A stretch of 64,000 bases of DNA, from positions 121,632 to 185,631 of the forward strand of contig CAZBWM010000003.1 of assembly GCA_964495375.1 (NCBI GenBank). Reading direction: 5' to 3'. Source of the stretch: JAIESQ01 sp964495375. GTDB lineage: Bacteria; Planctomycetota; Planctomycetia; Pirellulales; JAEUIK01. The position numbers and the translations under genes are program-made. Positions within the stretch are counted from its first letter, which is position 1, and each line of letters starts with the position of its first letter. Below are positions 25,979 through 35,439 of this stretch, one piece after another. A model generated the notes under the pieces. It made no database searches, was not told the DNA's origin, and worked only from the letters and a program-made list of their open reading frames with translations.

Positions 25979-27409
25979 TTACAGTCGGTAATACACGTCC
26001 ATCACCTGCTTGAGCATGTCGTGGACAACCGAGCGGTCGGGGATCGCGGCCGCCATGCCGTAAATGGGGGCCATGCCCCCTTCGATGTTCGGCGTGTCGC
26101 GCACGAAGGCCACGGCTTCGCCCAGGTCGTTGACGAAGCGCTCGGCCACGCCGGGCTGCGCTTGCCGCATCGTGGGGCTCACGTGGATGCCGGCCGGATG
26201 CTGCAAACCGGTCAGGGCCCAGCCCCGGGCCGACATCTGGTCGAGCACCTGGTACATGTCGAGCGTGTGAGAACCGATCGCGAACGGCCCCAGCGAGTTG
26301 CCCAGCAGATGCAATTCGGGGATGTCGGCGATGCCGCGCTTCATCGTGTCGACGGCCGCGAGAATCTGCCGCGTCGCATCGAGGTAGCCCTGCTCGCCCA
26401 TCGAAACCAGCGCCGCCCAACACGCCGCGCTCAAGCCCCCCGGCCGGCTGCCGGAGAACGTCGGCGAATAGTAGAGCCCGCCCGGCCAGTCAGCCGTGGT
26501 GAAGTACTGATAGTGGCGCAGCTCCTGGCCGCGATAGAGTACGACCGACGTTCCCTTGGGTGCGTAGCCGTACTTGTGCGTGTCGCATGACATCGAGGTG
26601 ACGCCCGGCACGCGGAAATCGAACGGCGGCACGTCGCGCCCCAGCTTCTCAGCCCACGGTAAGAAGTAGCCTCCCAGGCAGCCGTCGACGTGCAACAACA
26701 GACCATGCTGCTGGGCCAGCTCGCCGAGCTGATCGATCGGGTCGATCGTGCCGTAGGGGAAGTTCACCGCCGAACCGACGAGCGCGATTGTGTTGGGGCC
26801 GATGGCGTCGGCCACCGCGTTCATGTCGACGCGCAGGTCGTCGTCGAGCGGCACGATCTTGAGCCCCATGCGGAAGTACTGCGCCGCTTTGTGGAAGGCC
26901 GCATGCGCGGAGACGGGCACGACGAGCTCGCCGTCGCGAATGCCTCGCTTGGCTTCTGCCCAGTCGCGGGCGGTCTTCATCGCCAAGAGAATGCTTTCCG
27001 ACCCGCCGGAAGTGACCGAACCGCAAATGCCCTCAGGCGTGCCGAACGGCGCGGTGGTGCGGTCGGCCCCCAGCATGTTGGCGGTCATGGCGACGATCTC
27101 GGCTTCGAACTTTGCGGCGCTCGGCCAGAGATCGGAGTGCAGTTGATTGGCCTGCGACTGCAAGCTGTAGGCTTCGGTGACGAACTTCACATGGTCGTCG
27201 TCGCCGTGATAGACCGAGCCCGAGGCATAGCCGGCTTTCCAGCGTCCTTCTTCGATCGAGCGTAGCTGTTGCAGTTCGGCGAGCACGTCGGCGCGCGGGC
27301 GACCCGTGGTCGGCAACTTGCGATTTGCCGGAAAGCGTTCCCGGTAAGGATGCATCAACTGGTCGATGGGGGCCAGCAGTCCGAGTTCTTCTTCGACGTC
27401 GTGTGCCAC
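25979..27409 (-). CDS. Sphingosine-1-phosphate-lyase-like PLP enzyme
   Basis: 476 residues, a group II PLP-dependent decarboxylase fold. Segments match sphingosine/sphinganine-1-phosphate lyase rather than glutamate decarboxylase: ASGSVYHGDDDHVKFV, SDLWPSAAKFEAEIVAM, LLLHVDGCLGGYFLPW, the PLP lysine in SCDTHKYGYAPKGTSVV, and FSGSRPGG. S1P lyase splits phosphorylated sphingoid bases into a fatty aldehyde and phosphoethanolamine. No N-terminal membrane anchor is seen, unlike the eukaryotic enzymes. The GTG ending at 27409 has AGGAA upstream. The FGGY kinase stops 45 nt upstream, suggesting an operon. An amino-acid decarboxylase role remains possible. Confidence 0.82.
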   Translation of the reverse strand: MAHDVEEELGLLAPIDQLMHPYRERFPANRKLPTTGRPRADVLAELQQLRSIEEGRWKAGYASGSVYHGDDDHVKFVTEAYSLQSQANQLHSDLWPSAAKFEAEIVAMTANMLGADRTTAPFGTPEGICGSVTSGGSESILLAMKTARDWAEAKRGIRDGELVVPVSAHAAFHKAAQYFRMGLKIVPLDDDLRVDMNAVADAIGPNTIALVGSAVNFPYGTIDPIDQLGELAQQHGLLLHVDGCLGGYFLPWAEKLGRDVPPFDFRVPGVTSMSCDTHKYGYAPKGTSVVLYRGQELRHYQYFTTADWPGGLYYSPTFSGSRPGGLSAACWAALVSMGEQGYLDATRQILAAVDTMKRGIADIPELHLLGNSLGPFAIGSHTLDMYQVLDQMSARGWALTGLQHPAGIHVSPTMRQAQPGVAERFVNDLGEAVAFVRDTPNIEGGMAPIYGMAAAIPDRSVVHDMLKQVMDVYYRL

Positions 27410-27454
27410 GTTAGGTTCCTCGTCGTAGTCTCGATGCGGTGTATTTCGTTCATT

Positions 27455-29053
27455 CTAATGCTGGCCGTCGCCTGGCCTTTTGTTCATCTGGCGGAACAGC
27501 TTGCGATTCGCGTGGTAAGCCGCCAGAAAATTGTCATAGCAGCGGTCGTAGGTTTCGCGATGGGCCGCACTCGGCAAGTAGGTGTTGGCAATCTCCACGC
27601 GGCGCGGGATTTCTTCGACTGGCAGTTTCTGCAGGGCGACGAGCGCCGCCAACGCCGCGCCGCGGGCAATCGCCGCCTGAGGATCGGCCACCTGCCGGAT
27701 CGGGCAATTGAGCACGTCGGCGACAATCTGGCACCACAGCGGGCTGCGAGCGCCGCCACCGATGAAGTTCAACGTCGCGAACGGCCGGCCGCAAAACGTT
27801 TGCACGCCGTCGCGCAGCCAACGCAGATTGTAGGCCACGCCCTCGAAGATCGCACGCCCCGCCTGGGCCCGACCCGTCGGGAGCGACTGATTCAAGAAAC
27901 CGCCGCGCAGTGCGCTGTCGCCCGATGGGGGGCCACCTCCGTTGAGCCAGGGAAGGAACAAGAGACCCTCGCTGCCGGCCGGCACCTTGGCCGCCAGATG
28001 CTCGAGCCGCTCGAACGCGTCGGCCGGTCGGCGGCCGAGCGCCAGTTCGTCGTCGGGATAAAGCCAGTTGTCGAGAAACACCTCGACACACTTACCCGCC
28101 GCGCCCAGCTCCGCCATCACCATGTTGCGCCCGGTAATCGCCGAGGGCATGGTCGCCAGATAGCGGGATAGATCGGTCTTGCGAAACGGCACGAAGCAAG
28201 TCAGCCAGCTCGACGTACCGACACACAGATGGGCGTCGAAATCCGCGATCGTACCGGCCCCCAGCACCGCGGCTTGACTGTCTCCCGTGCTGCCCACCAC
28301 TTGTACGCCGGGGCTCAGCCCCCAGGCGGCGGCCACCTCGGGCAGTAGCGTGCCGACCGTGGCGTTCACGGGTAGCAGGTCGGGGAGTTTCTCGCGCGGG
28401 ATGCCCGACCACTCAAGCAGCCGCGGCGCGTAGTCGATGTGCGGGTTGTGGCGGTTGTTGGTGAGCAGGTAGGGATAGATCGACGCATGCGACGCCGCGA
28501 AGCGCCCGGTGAGTCGGAGGTTCAAGTAGTCGGCTGGTTCGAGAAACTTGTGCGTCTGCCGGTAGATGTCGGGCCGTTCATGCTTGATGAACAGCATGTG
28601 AGCCAGCGCGTCGGCCCCCGAATGGGTCGGAACTCCGCCGGTGTACCACAGCCAGCCCAGCAGCCGGCGCAGCCCGTAATCTTGTATTTTGATCAGGCCG
28701 CGGGTGATGTCGCGCGTGTAGGGGGCGCCGCGGCGATCGGTCCAATGCACGGCCCGCGAGAGCGCATGACCGTCGGCGGCGACCGGCACCGTGACCGACC
28801 ACTGCCCTGTGCAGGCGATCGCGACGACCCGTTCGAGCGGCACCGGGCGCGGCTCGAGAATCTGTCGCGCGAGCCGATCGAAGCAGCTCCACCACTCGTC
28901 GGAATCTTGCTCGGCACCGCCGTCGGGCAGATAGTGCGTGCTGATCCGCGCCGACGCCTGCGCGACGACCTGGCCCGAGTCGGCCACGAGCGCCACCTTG
29001 GGGCCGCCGCTCCCCAGGTCGATCACCAGCACATACGAGTCTTCGCGCGACAT
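27455..29053 (-). CDS. FGGY-family carbohydrate kinase
   Basis: 532 residues, an actin-fold sugar kinase of the xylulokinase/gluconokinase group. N-terminal ATP and substrate sites: VLVIDLGSGGPKVALV and ACTGQWSVTVPV. The middle holds HWTDRRGAPYTRD, and the C-terminal ATPase lobe NFIGGGARSPLWCQIVADV with PQAAIARGAALAA. FGGY kinases phosphorylate pentuloses, polyols or sugar acids in the cytoplasm. The start at the ATG ending at 29053 matches the usual N-terminus (MSREDSYVLVIDLG). It is followed by the S1P-lyase-like gene in the same direction and is divergent from queC. The substrate cannot be deduced. Confidence 0.88.
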   Translation of the reverse strand: MSREDSYVLVIDLGSGGPKVALVADSGQVVAQASARISTHYLPDGGAEQDSDEWWSCFDRLARQILEPRPVPLERVVAIACTGQWSVTVPVAADGHALSRAVHWTDRRGAPYTRDITRGLIKIQDYGLRRLLGWLWYTGGVPTHSGADALAHMLFIKHERPDIYRQTHKFLEPADYLNLRLTGRFAASHASIYPYLLTNNRHNPHIDYAPRLLEWSGIPREKLPDLLPVNATVGTLLPEVAAAWGLSPGVQVVGSTGDSQAAVLGAGTIADFDAHLCVGTSSWLTCFVPFRKTDLSRYLATMPSAITGRNMVMAELGAAGKCVEVFLDNWLYPDDELALGRRPADAFERLEHLAAKVPAGSEGLLFLPWLNGGGPPSGDSALRGGFLNQSLPTGRAQAGRAIFEGVAYNLRWLRDGVQTFCGRPFATLNFIGGGARSPLWCQIVADVLNCPIRQVADPQAAIARGAALAALVALQKLPVEEIPRRVEIANTYLPSAAHRETYDRCYDNFLAAYHANRKLFRQMNKRPGDGQH

Positions 29054-29208
29054 GCACCGGAGCGTAGTTCCGAAGCCGCCGGTCGGCAACCCGGCAAGTT
29101 GCCGCACTCTTTGCTTTTGGGGCGCTTGTCAGCCGGGCCCCTGGCGTAAGAATAGTTGCCGGCGCGTTAATTGGCGGTGGTGTTCGCGCCGCGGTTACGG
29201 AGATCTCG

Positions 29209-29934
29209 ATGGCAGTATCGCCCAAAGCGGTCGTACTGGTGAGTGGTGGCCTCGATTCGGCCACGGCGCTGGCAATCGCGCAGGCCGAGGGGTTCGCGAC
29301 CTACGCAATCACGTTTCGCTACGGGCAAAGACACGCTGTGGAAGTCGCGGCGGCCCGACGGGTCGCCGAGCGGCACCGCGTGGCCGGGCACGTCGTCGTC
29401 GATATCGATCTGCGGCAGTTCGGCGGCTCGGCCCTGACTGCCGACCTGGAGGTGCCCAAAGATCGCGACGCCGAGAGCATGAGCGTGGGCATCCCGATCA
29501 CCTACGTGCCGGCCAGGAACACGATTTTTCTCTCATTCGCGCTCGCTTGGGCTGAAGTGCTCGGGTCGAGCGACATTTTTCTGGGCGTCAACGCCATCGA
29601 CTACAGCGGGTATCCCGATTGCCGGCCCGAGTACCTGGCCGCCTACGAACAGATGGCCAACCTCGCCACGCGGGCGGGCGTCGAACAAGGCGCGCGGCTC
29701 AAGATTCACGCGCCGCTCGTCTCGCTCAGCAAGGCCCAGATTATTCAGCGTGGGATGGAACTCGGCGTCGATTACGGCCTGACTACGAGCTGCTATGATC
29801 CCGCGCCCGGAAGTGGCGCGGCCTGCGGCCATTGCGACTCGTGCGTGCTGCGTTTGCGAGGTTTTGCCGAAGCGGGACTGAGCGATCCGGTGCCGTATGC
29901 GACCGCGCCACGCGCGGCGAACCTGCCGAATTGA
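29209..29934 (+). CDS. queC: 7-cyano-7-deazaguanine synthase QueC
   Basis: 241 residues. QueC converts 7-carboxy-7-deazaguanine to preQ0 with ATP and ammonia, in queuosine synthesis. Seen: the PP-loop LVSGGLDSATAL at the N-terminus, TFRYGQRH, PITYVPARNTIFLSFAL, GVNAIDYSGYPDCRPEY, and the C-terminal zinc site made by a Cys in TSCYDP plus CGHCDSC. Length fits the family (220-245). GGAG lies upstream of the ATG at 29209. No other queuosine gene is next to it; a preQ1 riboswitch was looked for in the 155-nt upstream gap and not seen. Confidence 0.96.
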   Translation: MAVSPKAVVLVSGGLDSATALAIAQAEGFATYAITFRYGQRHAVEVAAARRVAERHRVAGHVVVDIDLRQFGGSALTADLEVPKDRDAESMSVGIPITYVPARNTIFLSFALAWAEVLGSSDIFLGVNAIDYSGYPDCRPEYLAAYEQMANLATRAGVEQGARLKIHAPLVSLSKAQIIQRGMELGVDYGLTTSCYDPAPGSGAACGHCDSCVLRLRGFAEAGLSDPVPYATAPRAANLPN

Positions 29935-30106
29935 GCGCGGGCCGCGGGCGACGCGCGGCGCGATTGCCGACCGAGCGGGGCGATTTTCCCCGCGATCGCT
30001 CTTGCTCGAATCGCCAACACGTTGCACACTCAAGAGTTCGAGCGCGGCGCAACGACCGCGCCGGGACGTTTTTTGTCACCGCCTGGAATCCGAGCCCCGG
30101 AGCAAC

Positions 30107-32053
<1,947 letters not shown>

Positions 32054-32062
32054 GGGCGACCT

Positions 32063-32344
32063 TTGGCCGAACTGCTTCGCGAGATCACGAACGTGCAACC
32101 GCTCAACGACCGGCGGCTACAACTCCGTTTTGACGACGGTACCGAAGGCATCGTGGACGTCGCGAAATGTGTTTCCTTCACGGGTGTCTTTGCACCACTG
32201 GCCGATCGCGCTGAATTCTCCCGGGCGACCGTAAACACTGAATTGGGGACCGTAGTTTGGCCCTGCGGCGCCGATCTCGACCCCGATGTGCTGCATGCGC
32301 AAATCACAGGCGTGAGCTTGCCTGATTTCGGCGTCGAGAAGTAA
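32063..32344 (+). CDS. DUF2442 domain protein, TTG start
   Basis: 93 residues: ITNVQPLNDRRLQLRFDDGTEGIVDV followed by a C-terminal half with AEFSRATVNTELGTVVWP and ADLDPDVLH, the pattern of DUF2442. DUF2442 proteins often occur beside DUF4160 genes in toxin-antitoxin-like pairs. The start is a TTG at 32063 because no ATG or GTG lies near, and the AGGGGCG that includes the speA stop codon makes a good ribosome site 5-9 nt upstream. It is 9 nt behind speA and 2 nt before the next small gene. No DUF4160 partner is present. (Motif strings here are read in overlapping pieces.). Confidence 0.75.
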   Translation: MAELLREITNVQPLNDRRLQLRFDDGTEGIVDVAKCVSFTGVFAPLADRAEFSRATVNTELGTVVWPCGADLDPDVLHAQITGVSLPDFGVEK

Positions 32345-32346
32345 CG

Positions 32347-32541
32347 ATGGCTGCCAACGACTATCAAGGCTTCGGCTGGATCAAGATGCCGAAGTACGTC
32401 ATGGACGAAACGAAGTCGTGGGAAGAGCGCTACCAGGCCCTCGAAGCGCATCACATCCAGGAAACATCATTTCTGATTGACAAGGTTCGCGAGTTGGCAG
32501 CCGCACTCGCGAAGACCTCGTCGGCAGAAGAAGCAGATTAG
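32347..32541 (+). CDS. Small hypothetical protein downstream of DUF2442 (64 aa)
   Basis: 64 residues, charged, mostly helical in appearance (ETKSWEERYQALEAHHIQET then LIDKVRELAAALAK). There is no signal peptide or membrane segment. It begins 2 nt after the DUF2442 stop, so translation is probably coupled. The helical C-terminus could serve dimerisation. Family not recognised; its place suggests a partner of the DUF2442 protein in a toxin-antitoxin-like unit, which is inference only. Confidence 0.6.
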   Translation: MAANDYQGFGWIKMPKYVMDETKSWEERYQALEAHHIQETSFLIDKVRELAAALAKTSSAEEAD

Positions 32542-32593
32542 CCCCCGATCCAGTCTTGCCACTTTCAGAGTCAGACAATCGCAGGATGTGACC

Positions 32594-32752
32594 ATGGATG
32601 AAGCTCAACTTCTCACACGCATCACCGTCAACCCGCAGATCAGTTCTTTCAGCCCCAACGGGGCGCTAGTCAATAGCCAGGGGTGTAAACCCCTGGGACG
32701 CGGACCATCAACGCGCCGAGTTGATTTCAACCAAGCCCCAACGGGGCGATAG
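32594..32752 (+). pseudogene. DUF433 gene truncated after 17 codons by a REP repeat
   Basis: Starting at ATG 32594, with AGGA 8 nt upstream, the first residues MDEAQLLTRITVNPQI match the N-terminus of DUF433 proteins, which normally continue with a G-K-P-x-I-R-G motif. Instead the frame enters the 111-bp repeat at 32647 and reads low-complexity sequence to a stop at 32750-32752. The remainder of DUF433 is not found after the repeat or after the second direct repeat at 33555. DUF433 proteins commonly act as antitoxins of DUF5615/PIN-like toxins. The identification rests on 16 residues. Confidence 0.6.
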
Positions 32753-32757
32753 TAGAC
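32647..32757 (+). repeat. REP-like repeat copy A (111 bp)
   Basis: Contains two small palindromes, AGCCCCAACGGGGCG-type ends and a central CCAGGGGTGTAAACCCCTGG. It matches copy C (33445-33555) at 105 of 111 positions in the same orientation. It interrupts the DUF433 frame. Confidence 0.85.
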
Positions 32758-32826
32758 GGGGCGATGCGGCAACGCGACTGACCGTGCACCGTCCAGCCGA
32801 CAACCTCGGGCGCGCACCAATTCCCT

Positions 32827-32910
32827 GCTGTCGCCCCCTTGGGGCTTCAATCAACAAAATAGCGGATTCGGCGCGCTTGGTTCCCAGGGGTCGCACCCCT
32901 GGCTATTAAC
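32827..32910 (-). repeat. REP-like repeat copy B, inverted and diverged
   Basis: Read on the minus strand it shows the same order: TTAATAGCCAGGGGT, CCCCTGG, GCGCGCCGAAT, then GAAGCCCCAAGGGGGCGACAG. Similarity to copies A and C is clear at the palindromes and weaker in between. Confidence 0.7.
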
Positions 32911-32937
32911 TTCCACCGCGTTGCGGTTGGTGCGATA

Positions 32938-33384
32938 TCAATCCCAAACGTAGCGCTCATTCCACGCAATACCGTGGCGTTTGAGGAATTCGCGAAACTC
33001 GTCTTGGAACGACTTTCCCTTGTGGTGCTGCTCTTGATTCGCGAGATACGACTTCACTTGCTCGATCTGTGAATAGCTCACGGCGAACGCCGCATACCCG
33101 CTCTGCCATTCGAATCCACTTTTCGAATCGTCCTTCGCCCATTTCGACGAATTTGCTTTGACAACCCGTACTGTGTCAGCGACCGACGCGTCGCGGCCCA
33201 GCGACAAAAGCAGGTGCACATGATCGGGCATTCCACCCGCAGCGATCAGGCTGCTGGAGCAATTTCGCAGAATGCCGCCGATGTACGCGAACAGGTGAGG
33301 TTGCATCGCCGGCACGATCAATGGCTCGCGATGCTTGGTGCTGAAGACGAGATGACAGTGTAGAGACGCAAATGATTGCGGCAT
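32938..33384 (-). CDS. REP-associated tyrosine transposase (RAYT, Y1/HUH)
   Basis: 148 residues of the IS200/Y1-transposase family. Seen: ASLHCHLVFSTKHREPLI at the N-terminus, the HUH metal motif in GGMPDHVHLLLSL, and the likely catalytic Tyr in IEQVKSYLANQEQHHKG. RAYTs nick and move single-stranded REP palindromes. The start is the ATG ending at 33384, preceded by TTGGGGTG. The open frame extends back through repeat copy C to 33528, which explains the spurious N-terminal extension. It is flanked by REP-like repeats. Confidence 0.88.
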   Translation of the reverse strand: MPQSFASLHCHLVFSTKHREPLIVPAMQPHLFAYIGGILRNCSSSLIAAGGMPDHVHLLLSLGRDASVADTVRVVKANSSKWAKDDSKSGFEWQSGYAAFAVSYSQIEQVKSYLANQEQHHKGKSFQDEFREFLKRHGIAWNERYVWD

Positions 33385-33444
33385 GACACACCCCAAACTG
33401 AAACCACTGAAGTGACGAGCATTGCCCGACTCGTCATCAGCGGT

Positions 33445-33555
33445 TTTCAGCCCCAACTGGGCGCTAGTCAATAGCCAGTGGTGTAAACCCCTGGTACGCG
33501 GAACATCAACGCGCCGAGTTGATTTCAATCAAGCCCCAACGGGGCGACAGTAGAC
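33445..33555 (+). repeat. REP-like repeat copy C (111 bp)
   Basis: Direct copy of A with six mismatches, two of which weaken the palindromes (AACGGGG to AACTGGG, CCAGGGG to CCAGTGG). It lies upstream of the RAYT gene and 77 nt from the stop of the HAAS-type membrane gene. Confidence 0.85.
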
Positions 33556-33632
33556 CCGGCCTCGGCGACAATGCCTGAACCGCTCGATCTAATGTCTCGG
33601 CTCGCTGACACGTACCTGCGACTTCCGCCGCC

Positions 33633-34472
33633 TCACGCGGCCTGGTGCAGTCGCGGTCCACTCAGTGCTCCGTGAGAGTGACTTGCGCCGTCGCCGTTTG
33701 AACTATCACCATCTAGCTCATTACCTCCGCCGCCACCATCGACGCGGTTCTGCTGGCGCCGGAAGTGCAACAGCGCCAAGGTGGCCGCCAACAGCGGGAA
33801 CGCGAACTGCAGGCACTGCTCGGCGCTAGGGTGACTGTTCAGCCCGAAGCCGACCATCAGTTGACCGTTGCCTGGTCGTGAGGGCCAGCGCAAGTCGGAC
33901 TGAAACGCCGCCGTCGCCAGGGCAATCAACGCCAAGGACGCGAACACCCAGCGCCAGGTCCGTCCACTGCGGACCGACATGCGGCATACCAGCAGCGCCA
34001 CCAAAGTCGGAGGCACGACCGCCCACAACACCAACACCACGGGCATGCCATAGCGCCAGGCTTCTGGCACGTCGCTGCCACCCTTGGGCCCCAGCCAGCC
34101 GAACAGTGTCGCAATCGAAGCCACGGTCCCGGCCCAGGCCACGAGCGCCAGCGGAAGCGGCGCTACGAGGAACATCAAAATCGGATGCCGGCCGCTGAAC
34201 GTGCGGCGGTGGTACTCGCGGGCAGCGCCGGCCGCCAACGTGTGTGGATCGCCCAATTGTCCGCAGACGGTTTGGACACGCTCGGCTTCCATGCCGTGGT
34301 CTCCTGGTTCGAGTGAAGTAGCATAGGAAGAAGGGGCGCCGGCCGACGCCTCGGCCAGCGCATCGTGATAGTGATCGACCATCTCGGCGGCCAGCCGCCG
34401 GCAGTACGCGCGCGGCAGCCCGCGACGGCGCAGCTCAGCGACGAGTTCGTCATGCCAGCGCCGGGCGTCCAT
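33633..34472 (-). CDS. PadR-associated membrane protein (HAAS-like N-terminus)
   Basis: 279 residues. The first 85 or so are a soluble helical domain (WHDELVAELRRRGLPRAYCR, AAEMVDHYHDALAEA) like the HAAS/permease-prefix domain that often accompanies PadR regulators. About five membrane segments follow (PILMFLVAPLPLALVAWAG, MPVVLVLWAVVPPTLVALLV, WVFASLALIALATAAF, LQFAFPLLAATLALLHF). The C-terminal 35 residues are Gly/Asp/Ser-rich. Its start overlaps the end of the PadR gene by 23 nt, so the two are translated together. PadR probably controls this membrane protein; its activity is unknown. Confidence 0.78.
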   Translation of the reverse strand: MDARRWHDELVAELRRRGLPRAYCRRLAAEMVDHYHDALAEASAGAPSSYATSLEPGDHGMEAERVQTVCGQLGDPHTLAAGAAREYHRRTFSGRHPILMFLVAPLPLALVAWAGTVASIATLFGWLGPKGGSDVPEAWRYGMPVVLVLWAVVPPTLVALLVCRMSVRSGRTWRWVFASLALIALATAAFQSDLRWPSRPGNGQLMVGFGLNSHPSAEQCLQFAFPLLAATLALLHFRRQQNRVDGGGGGNELDGDSSNGDGASHSHGALSGPRLHQAA

Positions 34473-34824
34473 GCTCGTCGCTCTCCGAGGTGTTTTCGTC
34501 CAACACGCGCCCGACGGCGCGGACCACGCTGCGCCAAGCGTCGATGGCCGCAGTCAGTTTTCGTTTGCCCGGCGCGGTGACGCGATAGACCACGCGGCTG
34601 CGGCCGGCAACTTCCACGCGGCGGCTGGCCAGCGCCCCTTCGGCCTCGAGCCGGTGGAGCACGGGATAAATCGAGCCTTCGCCGAACTCCAATCCCTGCC
34701 CGCTGGAGTGCTCGATCGCCTTGACCAGTTCATAGCCGTACATCGGGCGCTGCGATAGCAACCGCAGCACGACCAGCTCGGGCACGCCGTTGAGGAAGTC
34801 AGGATTCGTACGTCCTCGCGTCAT
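34450..34824 (-). CDS. PadR-family transcriptional regulator
   Basis: 124 residues with the PadR winged helix: LVVLRLLSQRPMYGYELVKA, then GEGSIYPVLHRLEAEGALA and a wing with VVYRVTAPGKRKL. The C-terminal helix is short, as in PadR subfamily 2. PadR proteins are repressors often relieved by a small ligand and usually control an adjacent membrane or transport gene. Here the downstream HAAS-type membrane gene overlaps by 23 nt. The final residues (NTSESDEHGRPALA) run over the overlap. Confidence 0.92.
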   Translation of the reverse strand: MTRGRTNPDFLNGVPELVVLRLLSQRPMYGYELVKAIEHSSGQGLEFGEGSIYPVLHRLEAEGALASRRVEVAGRSRVVYRVTAPGKRKLTAAIDAWRSVVRAVGRVLDENTSESDEHGRPALA

Positions 34825-34922
34825 GGGGCGGACTTATACCTGGAACCACGAGGCATGGCAAGGTTAGTTGCTTCGTTGCCGTGATCCACGGCGAGCGATG
34901 GCTGCGTTTGGGCTCAGCCGCG

Positions 34923-35312
34923 CTACGGTGCTTGCACCGACAGGCAGGCCACGGCCAACGCCGCGCCCAGCACGTTAAACACCACGATCAACGCGGCCAC
35001 GCCATAGATCGTTTGATTACCGTCGTCGACCCGCGCCCTCTGACCTCGCAGCCGCGAAAGTCGATTGGCGATCACTCCGCAGACCCACGACCAGTGAAGC
35101 ATGAGGTGCAACAGCACGGCCACGAGCAGCACGAGGAACAGCGAGAACTGCAGACCCGCCCAGCCGTCGTAGCTGAACCCCCACAGTCGATAGCCGCCGG
35201 CGGCCGTGGCATTGGGAAACGCCACGCGCAGCACGAACGTGACCCAGGCGAGCGCCAGGAACAACAGCAGCAACACGCAATCGAGCAAGAAGTTGACGGT
35301 CGTGCGCGACAT
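34923..35312 (-). CDS. DUF4405-like small membrane protein
   Basis: 129 residues with three hydrophobic segments: VNFLLDCVLLLLFLALAWVT, GLQFSLFLVLLVAVLLHLML and YGVAALIVVFNVLGAALAVA. The second ends in the His-containing block LHLMLHWSWV, as in DUF4405/cytochrome-b561-like membrane proteins where His may bind haem. An inner-membrane location is clear. It is 98 nt upstream of the PadR gene's start on the same strand (transcribed away from it), and no functional link is evident. Confidence 0.75.
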   Translation of the reverse strand: MSRTTVNFLLDCVLLLLFLALAWVTFVLRVAFPNATAAGGYRLWGFSYDGWAGLQFSLFLVLLVAVLLHLMLHWSWVCGVIANRLSRLRGQRARVDDGNQTIYGVAALIVVFNVLGAALAVACLSVQAP

Positions 35313-35439
35313 GACAAGAACGAATCCACTGCCGCGGGCAGGAAGCGAGAGCGAGACAAAGACAGCCAGGAGGCCGCGCGTAGCCTAGCAGTGTAAGTCG
35401 TGGCACTCAAATGGTGCGACCGAATGCCGCAGACAGAGG

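Larger units (their letters stand above)
32647..33555. mobile_element. RAYT/REP transposition unit (REP - inverted REP - RAYT - REP)
   Basis: A 909-bp unit: two direct 111-bp repeats at the outside, one diverged inverted copy inside, and a Y1 (HUH) transposase gene on the minus strand. The combination of a lone small HUH transposase with palindromic repeats close to both ends is the hallmark of REP-associated tyrosine transposases. The left repeat lies inside a DUF433 gene, which marks an insertion event. There are no IS200-type subterminal hairpins distinct from the REPs. Confidence 0.75.

Noticed and set aside
29054..29208. preQ1 riboswitch before queC
   Set aside because: No preQ1-type stem with A-rich tail or pseudoknot sequence is visible in the 155-nt gap.
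32647..33555. Repeats considered as a CRISPR array
   Set aside because: Only three copies, 111 bp long, one inverted, irregular spacing, and a transposase between them.
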